From positions 62,001-126,000 of the forward strand of contig NZ_PSZM01000024.1 of the NCBI RefSeq assembly GCF_002964975.1: a DNA stretch of 64,000 nt. The letters run 5' to 3'. This document shows, in pieces, positions 56,881 through 64,000 of the stretch. Below the pieces are notes generated by a model that saw nothing but the letters and a program-made list of their open reading frames with translations, did no database searches and was not told the origin of the DNA. The DNA comes from Apibacter adventoris. Lineage in GTDB: Bacteria > Bacteroidota > Bacteroidia > Flavobacteriales > Weeksellaceae. Within the stretch, counting starts at the first letter, position 1, and each line of letters opens with the position of its first letter. Both the position numbers and the translations under genes were made by a program.

Positions 56881-58914
56881 TTATTTTAAAATTTGGTAAC
56901 ATAAAAATGCTATAAAATAAGCTATACCTGTCATAAAAAAGAGTTGTAAAAAAGGCCATTTCCATGAATTTGTTTCTTTTTTCACAATAGCCAGAGTACT
57001 TACACATTGCATAGCAAAAGCATAAAATAAAAGAATAGATATACCAGTAGCAAAATTAAATGTTGGTTTTCCTGTATTATGGTTTATATCTTTTTTCATT
57101 AATTCTTTTAGTTTTAAATTTTCAGCCCCGTCATCTTCCATACTGTATATGGAAGCTAATGTTCCAACAAAAACTTCTCGGGCAGCAAAAGAAGATAATA
57201 TACCAATATCAATTTTCCAATCAAATCCTAAAGGTTCAAATATGGGTTCAATAGTCTTACCAAAAGCACCTAGGTAGGAATTTTCTAATGTAGTTTTTGT
57301 GAAATAGGAAGTTTCTTTAGATTTGTTATTAGTCTTACCAAAGGAACCTAGTACCCATAAAATAACACTGACAGCTAATATTATTTTACCGGCATTAGCA
57401 ACAAAACTCCATGATTTTTCAAATAACCCGTAAAATACATTCCTCCAAAATGGAATTTTGTAATTAGGCATATCTAAAATAAGATAGCTTTTATAGGTAG
57501 ATTTAAGAAACTTATTGGCAAATGCTGCTCCTATAAAGGCCATTATAACACCTAATAGATACATAATCATCATAGTTACTCCTTGTAAGTTAAATAAACC
57601 ATGTCCTTTAGGTATAATTAATGCTATAATGATGGAATAAATAGGCAATCTTGCGGAACAGGTTATAAAAGGAGTTACTAGAATAGTAATTAATCTTTCT
57701 TTAGAATTTTCAATATTTCTTGCAGACATAATTGCAGGGATTGCACAAGCTGCACCTGATAAAAGTGGAACCACACTTTTTCCACTTAAACCAAAAGGTC
57801 TGAACCACCTATCCATAATGAAAACAACCCTCGCCATATATCCGCTTTCCTCCATTAATAAAAGGAAGAAAAATAAAATAGCAATTTGCGGAACAAAAAC
57901 TACCACACCACTAATACCCGGAATTAAACCATCTGCTAATAACTCAGTTAACGGTCCGGCAGGTAATTTTTCTGATAAAAAGGAGCTAAAACTTGCAAAA
58001 AAACCTTCTATCCAGTCTTGAGGATAGCTTGATAAAAAAAATAAAGCTTGAAAAATCAAAAATAAAATTCCAAAAAATATTACATATCCCCAAAAAGGAT
58101 GAAGTAAAACTTTATCCAGCTTATTAGTAATGGTTTGATATGTAGGATCTTTATATACAACCTTTTCAATTAAGTTATCTATAAATTGATGTCTGGAGAT
58201 GGTCTCTTTTATTTGTAATCTTTTGGGTATTATTTTGTATTCTTTAATAACTTCAGATACTTTTTTTCTGTATTTTTCAGGAATATTCTGTAAGTTGGTT
58301 TGTGATAAAAATAACCATGCTAAATAATCATTTGTATGAAATGTCTGGGTAATAATATTTATAGCACCAGTTATTTCTTTAGGATAATTGAAAGTGTTTT
58401 GTTTTTTTTTACTTCCGCCATTATGTATGGCTTCTTTAAGTTCTTTAATACCTATGCCTTTTCTGGAACTTATAAGTATAACCGGAGTATCAAAACAAGT
58501 AGAAAGATTATCTTTTCGTAAAAGAATACCTTCTTTTTCTATTTCATCTATTTGGTTAATAGCTAATATGGTTGGTATTTCTAAATCTATTACCTGTTCA
58601 TATAAAAAAAGACTTCTTTTCATATTATGAACATCGGCAACAACAATAATTAGATCAGGATAATCTGAATTTGAAGGGTCGGAAAATGCATTTAAGACTA
58701 CTTTTTCATCTTCAGAAGAAGGACATAAACTATACGTTCCCGGTAAATCTATAAGTGTATAGTTAACATCTTTATATTTGAATTTTCCTTTTTTTTGTTC
58801 AACAGTAATACCGGGATAATTTCCTGTTTTTTGGTGTAATCCACTTAATTGATTAAAAAGAGTGGTTTTTCCTGCATTTGGATTCCCTACAAGAATAATA
58901 TTTTTTTCACTCAT
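56881..58914 (-). CDS. feoB: Ferrous iron transporter FeoB
   Basis: Inner-membrane Fe2+ uptake protein with an N-terminal G domain. Of 677 residues, the GTPase motifs are GNPNAGKTTLF (G1, 10-20), the switch I Thr in GNYPGITVEQ, LIDLPGTYSL (G3), and NQID (G4, near 120). The membrane part carries the two Gate motifs, for example SGAACAIPAIMSAR and TPFITCSARLPIY with conserved Cys. Slightly shorter than E. coli FeoB (773), as is common here. It follows feoA after nine bases. Confidence 0.95.
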   Translation of the reverse strand: MSEKNIILVGNPNAGKTTLFNQLSGLHQKTGNYPGITVEQKKGKFKYKDVNYTLIDLPGTYSLCPSSEDEKVVLNAFSDPSNSDYPDLIIVVADVHNMKRSLFLYEQVIDLEIPTILAINQIDEIEKEGILLRKDNLSTCFDTPVILISSRKGIGIKELKEAIHNGGSKKKQNTFNYPKEITGAINIITQTFHTNDYLAWLFLSQTNLQNIPEKYRKKVSEVIKEYKIIPKRLQIKETISRHQFIDNLIEKVVYKDPTYQTITNKLDKVLLHPFWGYVIFFGILFLIFQALFFLSSYPQDWIEGFFASFSSFLSEKLPAGPLTELLADGLIPGISGVVVFVPQIAILFFFLLLMEESGYMARVVFIMDRWFRPFGLSGKSVVPLLSGAACAIPAIMSARNIENSKERLITILVTPFITCSARLPIYSIIIALIIPKGHGLFNLQGVTMMIMYLLGVIMAFIGAAFANKFLKSTYKSYLILDMPNYKIPFWRNVFYGLFEKSWSFVANAGKIILAVSVILWVLGSFGKTNNKSKETSYFTKTTLENSYLGAFGKTIEPIFEPLGFDWKIDIGILSSFAAREVFVGTLASIYSMEDDGAENLKLKELMKKDINHNTGKPTFNFATGISILLFYAFAMQCVSTLAIVKKETNSWKWPFLQLFFMTGIAYFIAFLCYQILK

Positions 58915-58923
58915 TTTATTATT

Positions 58924-59169
58924 TTATTCCAGCTTTATTAATATACAATTAGCTTCTTCTTTTCTTAACATAACCGCACTTTTTTCTTTGCCGTATTCTA
59001 AAAATAGCGGACCGTTCCAAGGAGCTTTTCTTTTAAGTCTCACAGATACTCCTGGAACAATTCCCATTTCCAAAATTTTATTTGGTATAATATCTTCAGT
59101 GAAGCCAATTACTTTAGCTATTTGAGTGGGCTTCAACTCGGAAAGGGAAATTTTATTATCAGAAAGCAT
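58924..59169 (-). CDS. feoA: FeoA, SH3-like partner of FeoB
   Basis: An 81-residue cytoplasmic protein with the FeoA SH3-like fold: LSELKPTQIAKVIGFTED, then KILEMGIVPGVSVRLKRKAPW and the C-terminal ANCILIKL. It assists FeoB in iron uptake. It is the first gene of the feoAB operon. Repeats and a -7 element upstream (59187-59225) suggest metal control. Confidence 0.93.
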   Translation of the reverse strand: MLSDNKISLSELKPTQIAKVIGFTEDIIPNKILEMGIVPGVSVRLKRKAPWNGPLFLEYGKEKSAVMLRKEEANCILIKLE

Positions 59170-59186
59170 AATTCAAATTAAAAATA

Positions 59187-59225
59187 AATGTACTATATAT
59201 AATGTACTAATTGATGGCAAATATA
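59187..59225 (-). promoter_or_regulatory. feoAB promoter with possible metal-repressor site
   Basis: The minus strand has TATATTTG (59218-59225), an exact -7 element. Between it and the feoA start lie two direct copies of AATGTACTA (59187-59195 and 59201-59209) with a 14-base period; each contains the palindrome GTAC. A repressor of the Fur or DtxR kind bound here would cover the start site. The identity of the repressor is inferred. Confidence 0.5.
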
Positions 59226-59375
59226 TATAATTATTTGTATTTAATCTAAATTAAATATTCTAAAAAAAATAGATATTTTTAAAATGTAATTGATAGTATA
59301 AATCCATTATTAATATATATTATTTTAATTATAAAATAAGAGCAAAATATTAGTATGAATATTAAAAGATAGTCT

Positions 59376-59383
59376 TAGCTTTG
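59376..59383 (+). promoter_or_regulatory. -7 element of the OmpP1/FadL gene
   Basis: TAGCTTTG matches TAnnTTTG exactly and ends 24 bases before the ATG at 59408. It supports that ATG against the upstream TTG at 59381, which would lie within the element. I see no well-placed TTG at -33. Confidence 0.5.
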
Positions 59384-59407
59384 TTTTCACACTCTAAGTT
59401 CAGATTT

Positions 59408-60649
59408 ATGAAAAAAAGATTATCTTTTTTACTATGTTTTATGATTACTTTTTACTTATTGCAAGCAGGAGGTTTTAGGGTTTCTTTACAAGGAATACGC
59501 CAAGCAGCCATGGCACATACCAGTGCACATACAAGAGATGCTAGTGTTGTTTTTTTTAATCCTGCCGGAATGTCTTTTATTCCTTCTAAATTAAGCATTA
59601 CAGGAGGAATGTTTGCTGTGATAACAAAAGCTGAATTTCAGAGTGTTAATAGTTTATATAAAGCAAAAACAGATAATCCGGTTAGCCCTCCCTTTAATTT
59701 TGCTGCGGCATATAAGGCTACAGATAATTTATCTGTAGGTTTAAGTGTATCTACCCCTTATGGCAGTAGTGTAGATTGGGGTAAAGATTGGATGGGTAAA
59801 AATTTAATTACAAAAATTAAATTAGAAGCATTTTTTATTCAACCAACAGTAGCGTATAAAATAACAGATTGGTTTAGTATTGGAGGAGGTTATATTTTCG
59901 CGACAGCATCAGCAAATTTAGAAAAGGCTATATCTAATATAAATGGAAGTATGAAATTAAAAGCCGGAGGTGCTCCCGGGTATGGGTATAATTTAGGTAT
60001 GTATTTTAGACCTACAAAAGAACTAGATGTAGGAATATCCTATAGGTCTGAAGTGAAAATAAAAGCTAGAAAAGGAAATGTTTATTTACATATCCCGTCT
60101 TCATTAATTGGAACGGATAAGTTTGCAACTACTACAGATCGTTTTGATACAAATATACCTTTGGCATCAGAATTAACATTGGGATTAACTTATAAAATTT
60201 CTAAAAGTTGGTCAATATCTTCAGATTGGAATTTTTCAGGATGGCATGAATATAAAGATTTAACATTTAAATTTTATCAAAATAAAATAGGGAATGACCC
60301 TCATAACCCCACTATATCTTCATCTCCCAGAAAATTTAAAAACAGTAGTGCATACAGGATAGGTACAGAATATTCGCCTTCAGATAAACTTGCTTTTAGA
60401 TTAGGGTATTATTATGACGAATCGCCGGTAAAAGATGAATATTGGAACCCAGAAACACCCAGTACGGATAATCAAGCTATAACCGGAGGACTAGGTTATA
60501 AGTTGACAGATAATTTATATATTGACTTGTCAGGAATTTATTTTGTTGGAGAATCTAGAAATATAGATAATGAAAATGCAGGATTCTATGGGCAGGTAAA
60601 ATCAAGTAGCTACATGGTTGGTTTAGGGTTATCATGGAATGCCTTTTAA
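59408..60649 (+). CDS. OmpP1/FadL-family outer membrane transporter
   Basis: An outer membrane barrel of the FadL/TodX family for hydrophobic compounds such as fatty acids. From the ATG at 59408 it has 413 residues with a signal peptide (MKKRLSFLLCFMITFYLLQAG). The mature N-terminus GGFRVSLQGIRQAAMAHTSAHTRDASVVFFNPAGMSFI is the FadL plug signature with the NPAG block. The C-terminus ends in Phe (GLSWNAF). It is followed after 23 bases by an SGNH lipoprotein, a pair I know from other Bacteroidota. Confidence 0.9.
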   Translation: MKKRLSFLLCFMITFYLLQAGGFRVSLQGIRQAAMAHTSAHTRDASVVFFNPAGMSFIPSKLSITGGMFAVITKAEFQSVNSLYKAKTDNPVSPPFNFAAAYKATDNLSVGLSVSTPYGSSVDWGKDWMGKNLITKIKLEAFFIQPTVAYKITDWFSIGGGYIFATASANLEKAISNINGSMKLKAGGAPGYGYNLGMYFRPTKELDVGISYRSEVKIKARKGNVYLHIPSSLIGTDKFATTTDRFDTNIPLASELTLGLTYKISKSWSISSDWNFSGWHEYKDLTFKFYQNKIGNDPHNPTISSSPRKFKNSSAYRIGTEYSPSDKLAFRLGYYYDESPVKDEYWNPETPSTDNQAITGGLGYKLTDNLYIDLSGIYFVGESRNIDNENAGFYGQVKSSSYMVGLGLSWNAF

Positions 60650-60672
60650 AATTTATACTATTTAAAGAAACA

Positions 60673-62184
60673 ATGAAAAAAATTATATACCCCTTTTTAT
60701 TTAGTTTTTTAACTATTATTTTCTCTTGTAACAATGATTTTGATGGAGAAGGAAATGTTTCAGATATTGAAGTGAACTCTGGAGAAGCAAATTTTTCTAG
60801 ATATATAGCTTTAGGGGGATCATTAACATCAGGTTTTAAAGATGGAGCTTTATATATTGAAGGACAAAAACAATCTTATCCTGCTATTATAGCAGAACAA
60901 ATGAAAAGAGTCGGAGGAGGGATGTTTAAAATACCCTATATGGAAGATGAATTAGGCGGAATTCCTTTTTTAGGAATTTCTAATAAATTATCTTTAGAAA
61001 TTGTAAATGGAGGTCTTTCTCCGACTGTAGCACAAGGTAAGGGAATAACCACATTAACGAATATTTATTCACAAGGTCCTTATCAAAATATGGGGGTACC
61101 TGGAGCTAAATCATATCATTTAATATCATTAGGATATGGTGATCCTACAAATCTACCATTAGGTGCAGCAAACCCCTATTTTATAAGATTTGCATCATCA
61201 CCTAATACCTCAATACTAGAAGATGCTATGAAGCAAGATCCAACTTTTTTCTCTTTATGGATAGGGTATAATGATATATTGGGTTACGCTATGTCCGGAG
61301 GAGATGGGAGTAATACCCTCACTTCAGTCTCAACATTTCAAACTACATATAATACTTTATTAAGTAAATTAGTTTCTAAAGGAGCTAAAGGAATAGTGGC
61401 AAGTATACCCAATGTAACAGCAAGCCCTTTTTTTACCACTGTTCCATATAATCCATTAACCCCTCAAAATTTAACAAAAACCAACCCTAATCAGATTAAG
61501 GAGTTGAATAATGCTTTTGAATCTTTAAATAATGTTTTTGATTTTTTACAACATCCGGAAAGAAAAATAAAGTATTCCTCTACGCAAGCTAATCCATTAT
61601 TGATAAAAGATAAAGATTTAGTAGATTTAAAATCTCAAATTAAAATGGTTTTAATTTCTAAAGGTGTTTCTACAAATCAGGCCGAATTGATGGGTACTTT
61701 ATATGGACAATCTAGACAGGCAACTGGTGAAGATTTTATTGCTTTAACAGCATTAAGAAGTATTGCTCAAATCAATTCAAAAGCTATCTCTGAAGGAATT
61801 CCTTCTAGTTTAGCGGTAAATGGAGTAACTTATCCATTAATAGATTCATGGGTTCTTACAGCGAAAGAAAGAGAGAAAACAAATTTAGCAACAATGCAAT
61901 TTAATAACATAATAAAAAATCTCTCAGATCAATATAACTTAGCTTTTTTTGATGCTAATGCCTTAATTAATGATTTTAATAAAAATTCTGGTCTAAATTT
62001 TAATGGGGTAAATTATACTAGCCAATTTATTACAGGTGGGGCTTTTTCTTTAGATGGAATTTATTTTACAAGTAGAGGATACGCTATAATTGCAAATGGA
62101 TTTATAAAAGCTATTAATAAAAAATATAAATCAAATTTACCCTATGTAGATCCTAATGCATACCAAGGAATAAAATATCCTTGA
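60673..62184 (+). CDS. SGNH/GDSL-type lipoprotein, possibly catalytically impaired
   Basis: A surface or outer-membrane lipoprotein of 503 residues from the ATG at 60673: MKKIIYPFLFSFLTIIFSC, then NNDFDGEG. SGNH blocks: YIALGGSLTSGFKDG (block I, Ser), a Gly-containing VPGAKSYHL (block II), WIGYNDILGYAMSG (block III, Asn-Asp), and SLDGIYFTSRGYAII (block V). In block V the catalytic DxxH would need His where Tyr is found (TAT at 62062-62064). It likely works on lipids or esters delivered by the FadL-type porin upstream. A longer frame from 60634 overlaps the porin gene and adds 13 unlike residues. Confidence 0.83.
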   Translation: MKKIIYPFLFSFLTIIFSCNNDFDGEGNVSDIEVNSGEANFSRYIALGGSLTSGFKDGALYIEGQKQSYPAIIAEQMKRVGGGMFKIPYMEDELGGIPFLGISNKLSLEIVNGGLSPTVAQGKGITTLTNIYSQGPYQNMGVPGAKSYHLISLGYGDPTNLPLGAANPYFIRFASSPNTSILEDAMKQDPTFFSLWIGYNDILGYAMSGGDGSNTLTSVSTFQTTYNTLLSKLVSKGAKGIVASIPNVTASPFFTTVPYNPLTPQNLTKTNPNQIKELNNAFESLNNVFDFLQHPERKIKYSSTQANPLLIKDKDLVDLKSQIKMVLISKGVSTNQAELMGTLYGQSRQATGEDFIALTALRSIAQINSKAISEGIPSSLAVNGVTYPLIDSWVLTAKEREKTNLATMQFNNIIKNLSDQYNLAFFDANALINDFNKNSGLNFNGVNYTSQFITGGAFSLDGIYFTSRGYAIIANGFIKAINKKYKSNLPYVDPNAYQGIKYP

Positions 62185-62304
62185 TAACCTAATTAATGAA
62201 TTAAAAATAGGCGAAATGTTACTCATTTTTTTATATATTACTTAAAAATAATAAATTTGTAACATCGTAAAATTTTATGGAACTATATAAATAAACTATA
62301 ATAA

Positions 62305-63240
62305 ATGAATCAGCCAGTTCATATTTTTGCAACAAGAGAAAATATTTCATTAGCAGAAACTATTTCTCAGTGTTATGGGATGCCTTTAGGGAAACTTAGT
62401 TTTTTGGATTTTAGCGATGGGGAATATCAACCTTGTTTAGAAGAATCAGTAAGAGGTTCTAGAGTTTTTGTAATAGGATCGACCTTTCCTCCGGCTGATA
62501 ATTTAATGGAATTGCTTCTTATTATAGATGCTGCAAAAAGAGCTTCAGCAGAGAAGATTACAGCAGTAATTCCTTATTTTGGTTTAGCTCGACAAGATCG
62601 GAAAGACAAGCCTAGAGTTCCTATAGGAGCAAAATTAGTAGCAAATCTTTTAACAGCAGCCGGAGCAACGCGTGTAATGACTATGGATTTACATGCAGAT
62701 CAAATTCAAGGTTTTTTTGAAATTCCGGTAGACCATTTGTTTGCATCTACAATTTTCATCAGCTATGTTAAATCCTTAAATTTAGAAAATCTTACAATAG
62801 CTTCACCGGACATGGGAGGAGCTAAACGGGCAAGAAGTTATGCCAGTTATTTAAATGCAGAGGTAGTAATTTGTTATAAAGAAAGGAAAAAAGCTAATAA
62901 TGTAGATTTCATGACCTTAATCGGTGATGTTAAAGGAAGAAATGTTATTTTAGTAGATGATATGATTGATACGGCTGGAACATTAACTCGTGCTGCTGAT
63001 TTAATTATGGATGCCGGAGCATTAAGTGTTAGAGCTATGGCTACTCATCCTATATTTTCTGGGGGTGCTTTTGATAGAATTAATCAATCTAAATTACAGG
63101 AAGTAATTGTTACCGATTCAATTCCGTTGAAAAATACTTCCATAAGTAAAATAAAAGTATTATCTTGCGCCCCTCTATTTGGTGAGGTGATGAACTTAGT
63201 TCATAATAGAGAATCCATTAGTACAAAATTTATCATGTAA
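62305..63240 (+). CDS. prs: Ribose-phosphate pyrophosphokinase
   Basis: Makes PRPP from ribose 5-phosphate and ATP. At 311 residues it is of normal length. Motifs: [21 protein letters not shown] near residue 35, [26 protein letters not shown] (flexible loop, catalytic Arg/Lys region), [13 protein letters not shown] and the PRPP-binding [14 protein letters not shown] near 218. It is ten bases ahead of rplY, the usual Bacteroidota pair. Its product feeds upp in the same window. Confidence 0.96.
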   Translation: MNQPVHIFATRENISLAETISQCYGMPLGKLSFLDFSDGEYQPCLEESVRGSRVFVIGSTFPPADNLMELLLIIDAAKRASAEKITAVIPYFGLARQDRKDKPRVPIGAKLVANLLTAAGATRVMTMDLHADQIQGFFEIPVDHLFASTIFISYVKSLNLENLTIASPDMGGAKRARSYASYLNAEVVICYKERKKANNVDFMTLIGDVKGRNVILVDDMIDTAGTLTRAADLIMDAGALSVRAMATHPIFSGGAFDRINQSKLQEVIVTDSIPLKNTSISKIKVLSCAPLFGEVMNLVHNRESISTKFIM

Positions 63241-63250
63241 ATATAATTTT

Positions 63251-63850
63251 ATGAAATCAATTACAATTCAAGGAGAAAAAAGAGAAAGCGTAGGTAAAAA
63301 TTCATCTAAAGCCTTACGTAATGCTGAAAAAGTTCCTTGTGTTGTTTATGGGGAAAAAGAAGTATTACACTTTTCTACAAACGAAAAAAGTTTTAAGAAT
63401 TTAGTTTATACTCCCGAAGCACACACAGTTACTTTAGAAGTAGAGGGTAAAAAAATAGAGGCTATTTTACAAGATGTTCAGTTCCATCCTGTAACTGATA
63501 AAATTATCCATGCAGATTTTTACGAATTAAACCCTAAAAAATTAGTAACTATGGAAGTTCCTGTAATTATTACGGGAAGATCTAAAGGGGTAGTTAGAGG
63601 AGGAGCACTTCGTGTTAACTTAAGAAAGTTAAAAGTTAAATCTTTACCGGCAAACTTACCGGATGAGGTAGTAATAGATGTTACTGACTTAGATGTTGGA
63701 GATAAGTTTGAAGTCTCTAAAATAGAAGCTGAAAAATTTCAAATTTTACATCCGTCTAATACGGTTATTGCAGCTGTTAAAACATCGCGTAATGTTAAAG
63801 GTGATGCAGATACAGCAGAAGATAGTACTGAAGCTGATTCAGCAAAATAA
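63251..63850 (+). CDS. rplY: 50S ribosomal protein L25/Ctc
   Basis: 5S rRNA-binding protein of the long Ctc/TL5 type, 199 residues: an N-terminal L25 domain ([34 protein letters not shown]) and a C-terminal TL5 domain ([35 protein letters not shown]-like [18 protein letters not shown]), then an acidic tail. It is cotranscribed with prs and ends at a terminator 20 bases on. Confidence 0.95.
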   Translation: MKSITIQGEKRESVGKNSSKALRNAEKVPCVVYGEKEVLHFSTNEKSFKNLVYTPEAHTVTLEVEGKKIEAILQDVQFHPVTDKIIHADFYELNPKKLVTMEVPVIITGRSKGVVRGGALRVNLRKLKVKSLPANLPDEVVIDVTDLDVGDKFEVSKIEAEKFQILHPSNTVIAAVKTSRNVKGDADTAEDSTEADSAK

Positions 63851-63869
63851 GAAAGAAGTTTTCAAAAAT

Positions 63870-63899
63870 AAAAAAACTGCAATTTTTTGCAGTTTTTTT
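63870..63899 (+). terminator. terminator of prs-rplY
   Basis: Thirteen-base stem AAAAAAACTGCAA (63870-63882) / TTGCAGTTTTTTT (63887-63899), four-base loop, ending in T7. The remaining 100 bases of the window show no gene. Confidence 0.85.
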
Positions 63900-64000
63900 G
63901 TTTTCTTAATTTATATTTATAAAACTTTTAGATATAGAACTCAGTATATATTTACTGTTGAAATATTTAATTATCCAGTAAGGTTTCAAATGTAACATTT

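Noticed and set aside
58388-58630. Plus-strand frames opposite feoB
   Set aside because: Antisense shadows of the FeoB G domain.

Overview
The window reads as chromosomal DNA of a very AT-rich member of the Bacteroidota, most likely class Flavobacteriia (Weeksellaceae-like; an Apibacter-type genome would fit, but genus is a guess). The evidence is the Bacteroidota promoter pattern (TTG, about 19 bp, TAnnTTTG) in front of tRNA genes and the polysaccharide operon, the gene content (flavobacterial LptD, bacillithiol deacetylase BshB1, type B L31, eukaryote-type NADP isocitrate dehydrogenase, OmpP1/FadL plus SGNH lipoprotein pair) and the many secreted proteins whose signal peptides end in ...AQ or in a Cys lipobox.

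Layout. 1-5.4 kb: start of a surface protein, then uvrA, upp and rpiB. 5.9-17.5 kb: one minus-strand capsule/exopolysaccharide operon, entered from a clear promoter at 17.51-17.54 kb, running FkbM methyltransferase, glycosyltransferase, EpsG-like polymerase, glycosyltransferase, WecA-like initiating transferase, DegT aminotransferase, CapD/FlaA1-type dehydratase, Wza, Wzc, and finally a BaiN-type flavoprotein. The dehydratase plus aminotransferase suggest a 4-amino-4,6-dideoxy sugar; no flippase is seen. 17.6-37.4 kb: ordinary housekeeping genes (aroA, MazG-like, rocD, xerD, YkgJ-like, ridA, lptD, amidase, asnB, rdgB, rlmH, CPBP protease, DPP III, metallophosphoesterase, glmM, TlpA-like thioredoxin) and a pair of lipoproteins with a shared leader.

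37.5-53.6 kb is an accessory stretch bounded by two tRNA loci: tandem tRNA-Asp on the left and tRNA-His on the right. Just downstream of each tRNA 3' end lies a broken integrase. On the left, an integrase N-terminus is fused by deletion to a decayed conjugative traG. Between them lie two unknown genes, a broken serine hydrolase, two paralogous outer-membrane barrel genes, a CPBP protease, a LytS/LytTR two-component system, a double-domain carboxymuconolactone decarboxylase-like protein, two AraC regulators, a fragment of a short-chain dehydrogenase and an aldo/keto reductase.

The most interesting system is at 41.3-47.4 kb. Direct repeats with about two helical turns between them (TTTGACGAAT at 45562 and 45584; TAGACcAAAG/TAGACAAACG at 43665 and 43686) sit 26-28 bp upstream of -7-like elements of all three transcription units: lytS-lytR, barrel 2 plus CPBP protease, and barrel 1 plus serine hydrolase. 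This suggests a LytTR-controlled envelope regulon.

53.6-64 kb returns to core genes: bshB1, a small secreted protein, rpmE2, icd, feoB/feoA, an OmpP1/FadL porin with an SGNH lipoprotein, prs and rplY. No CRISPR array, rRNA gene or intact insertion sequence was seen.
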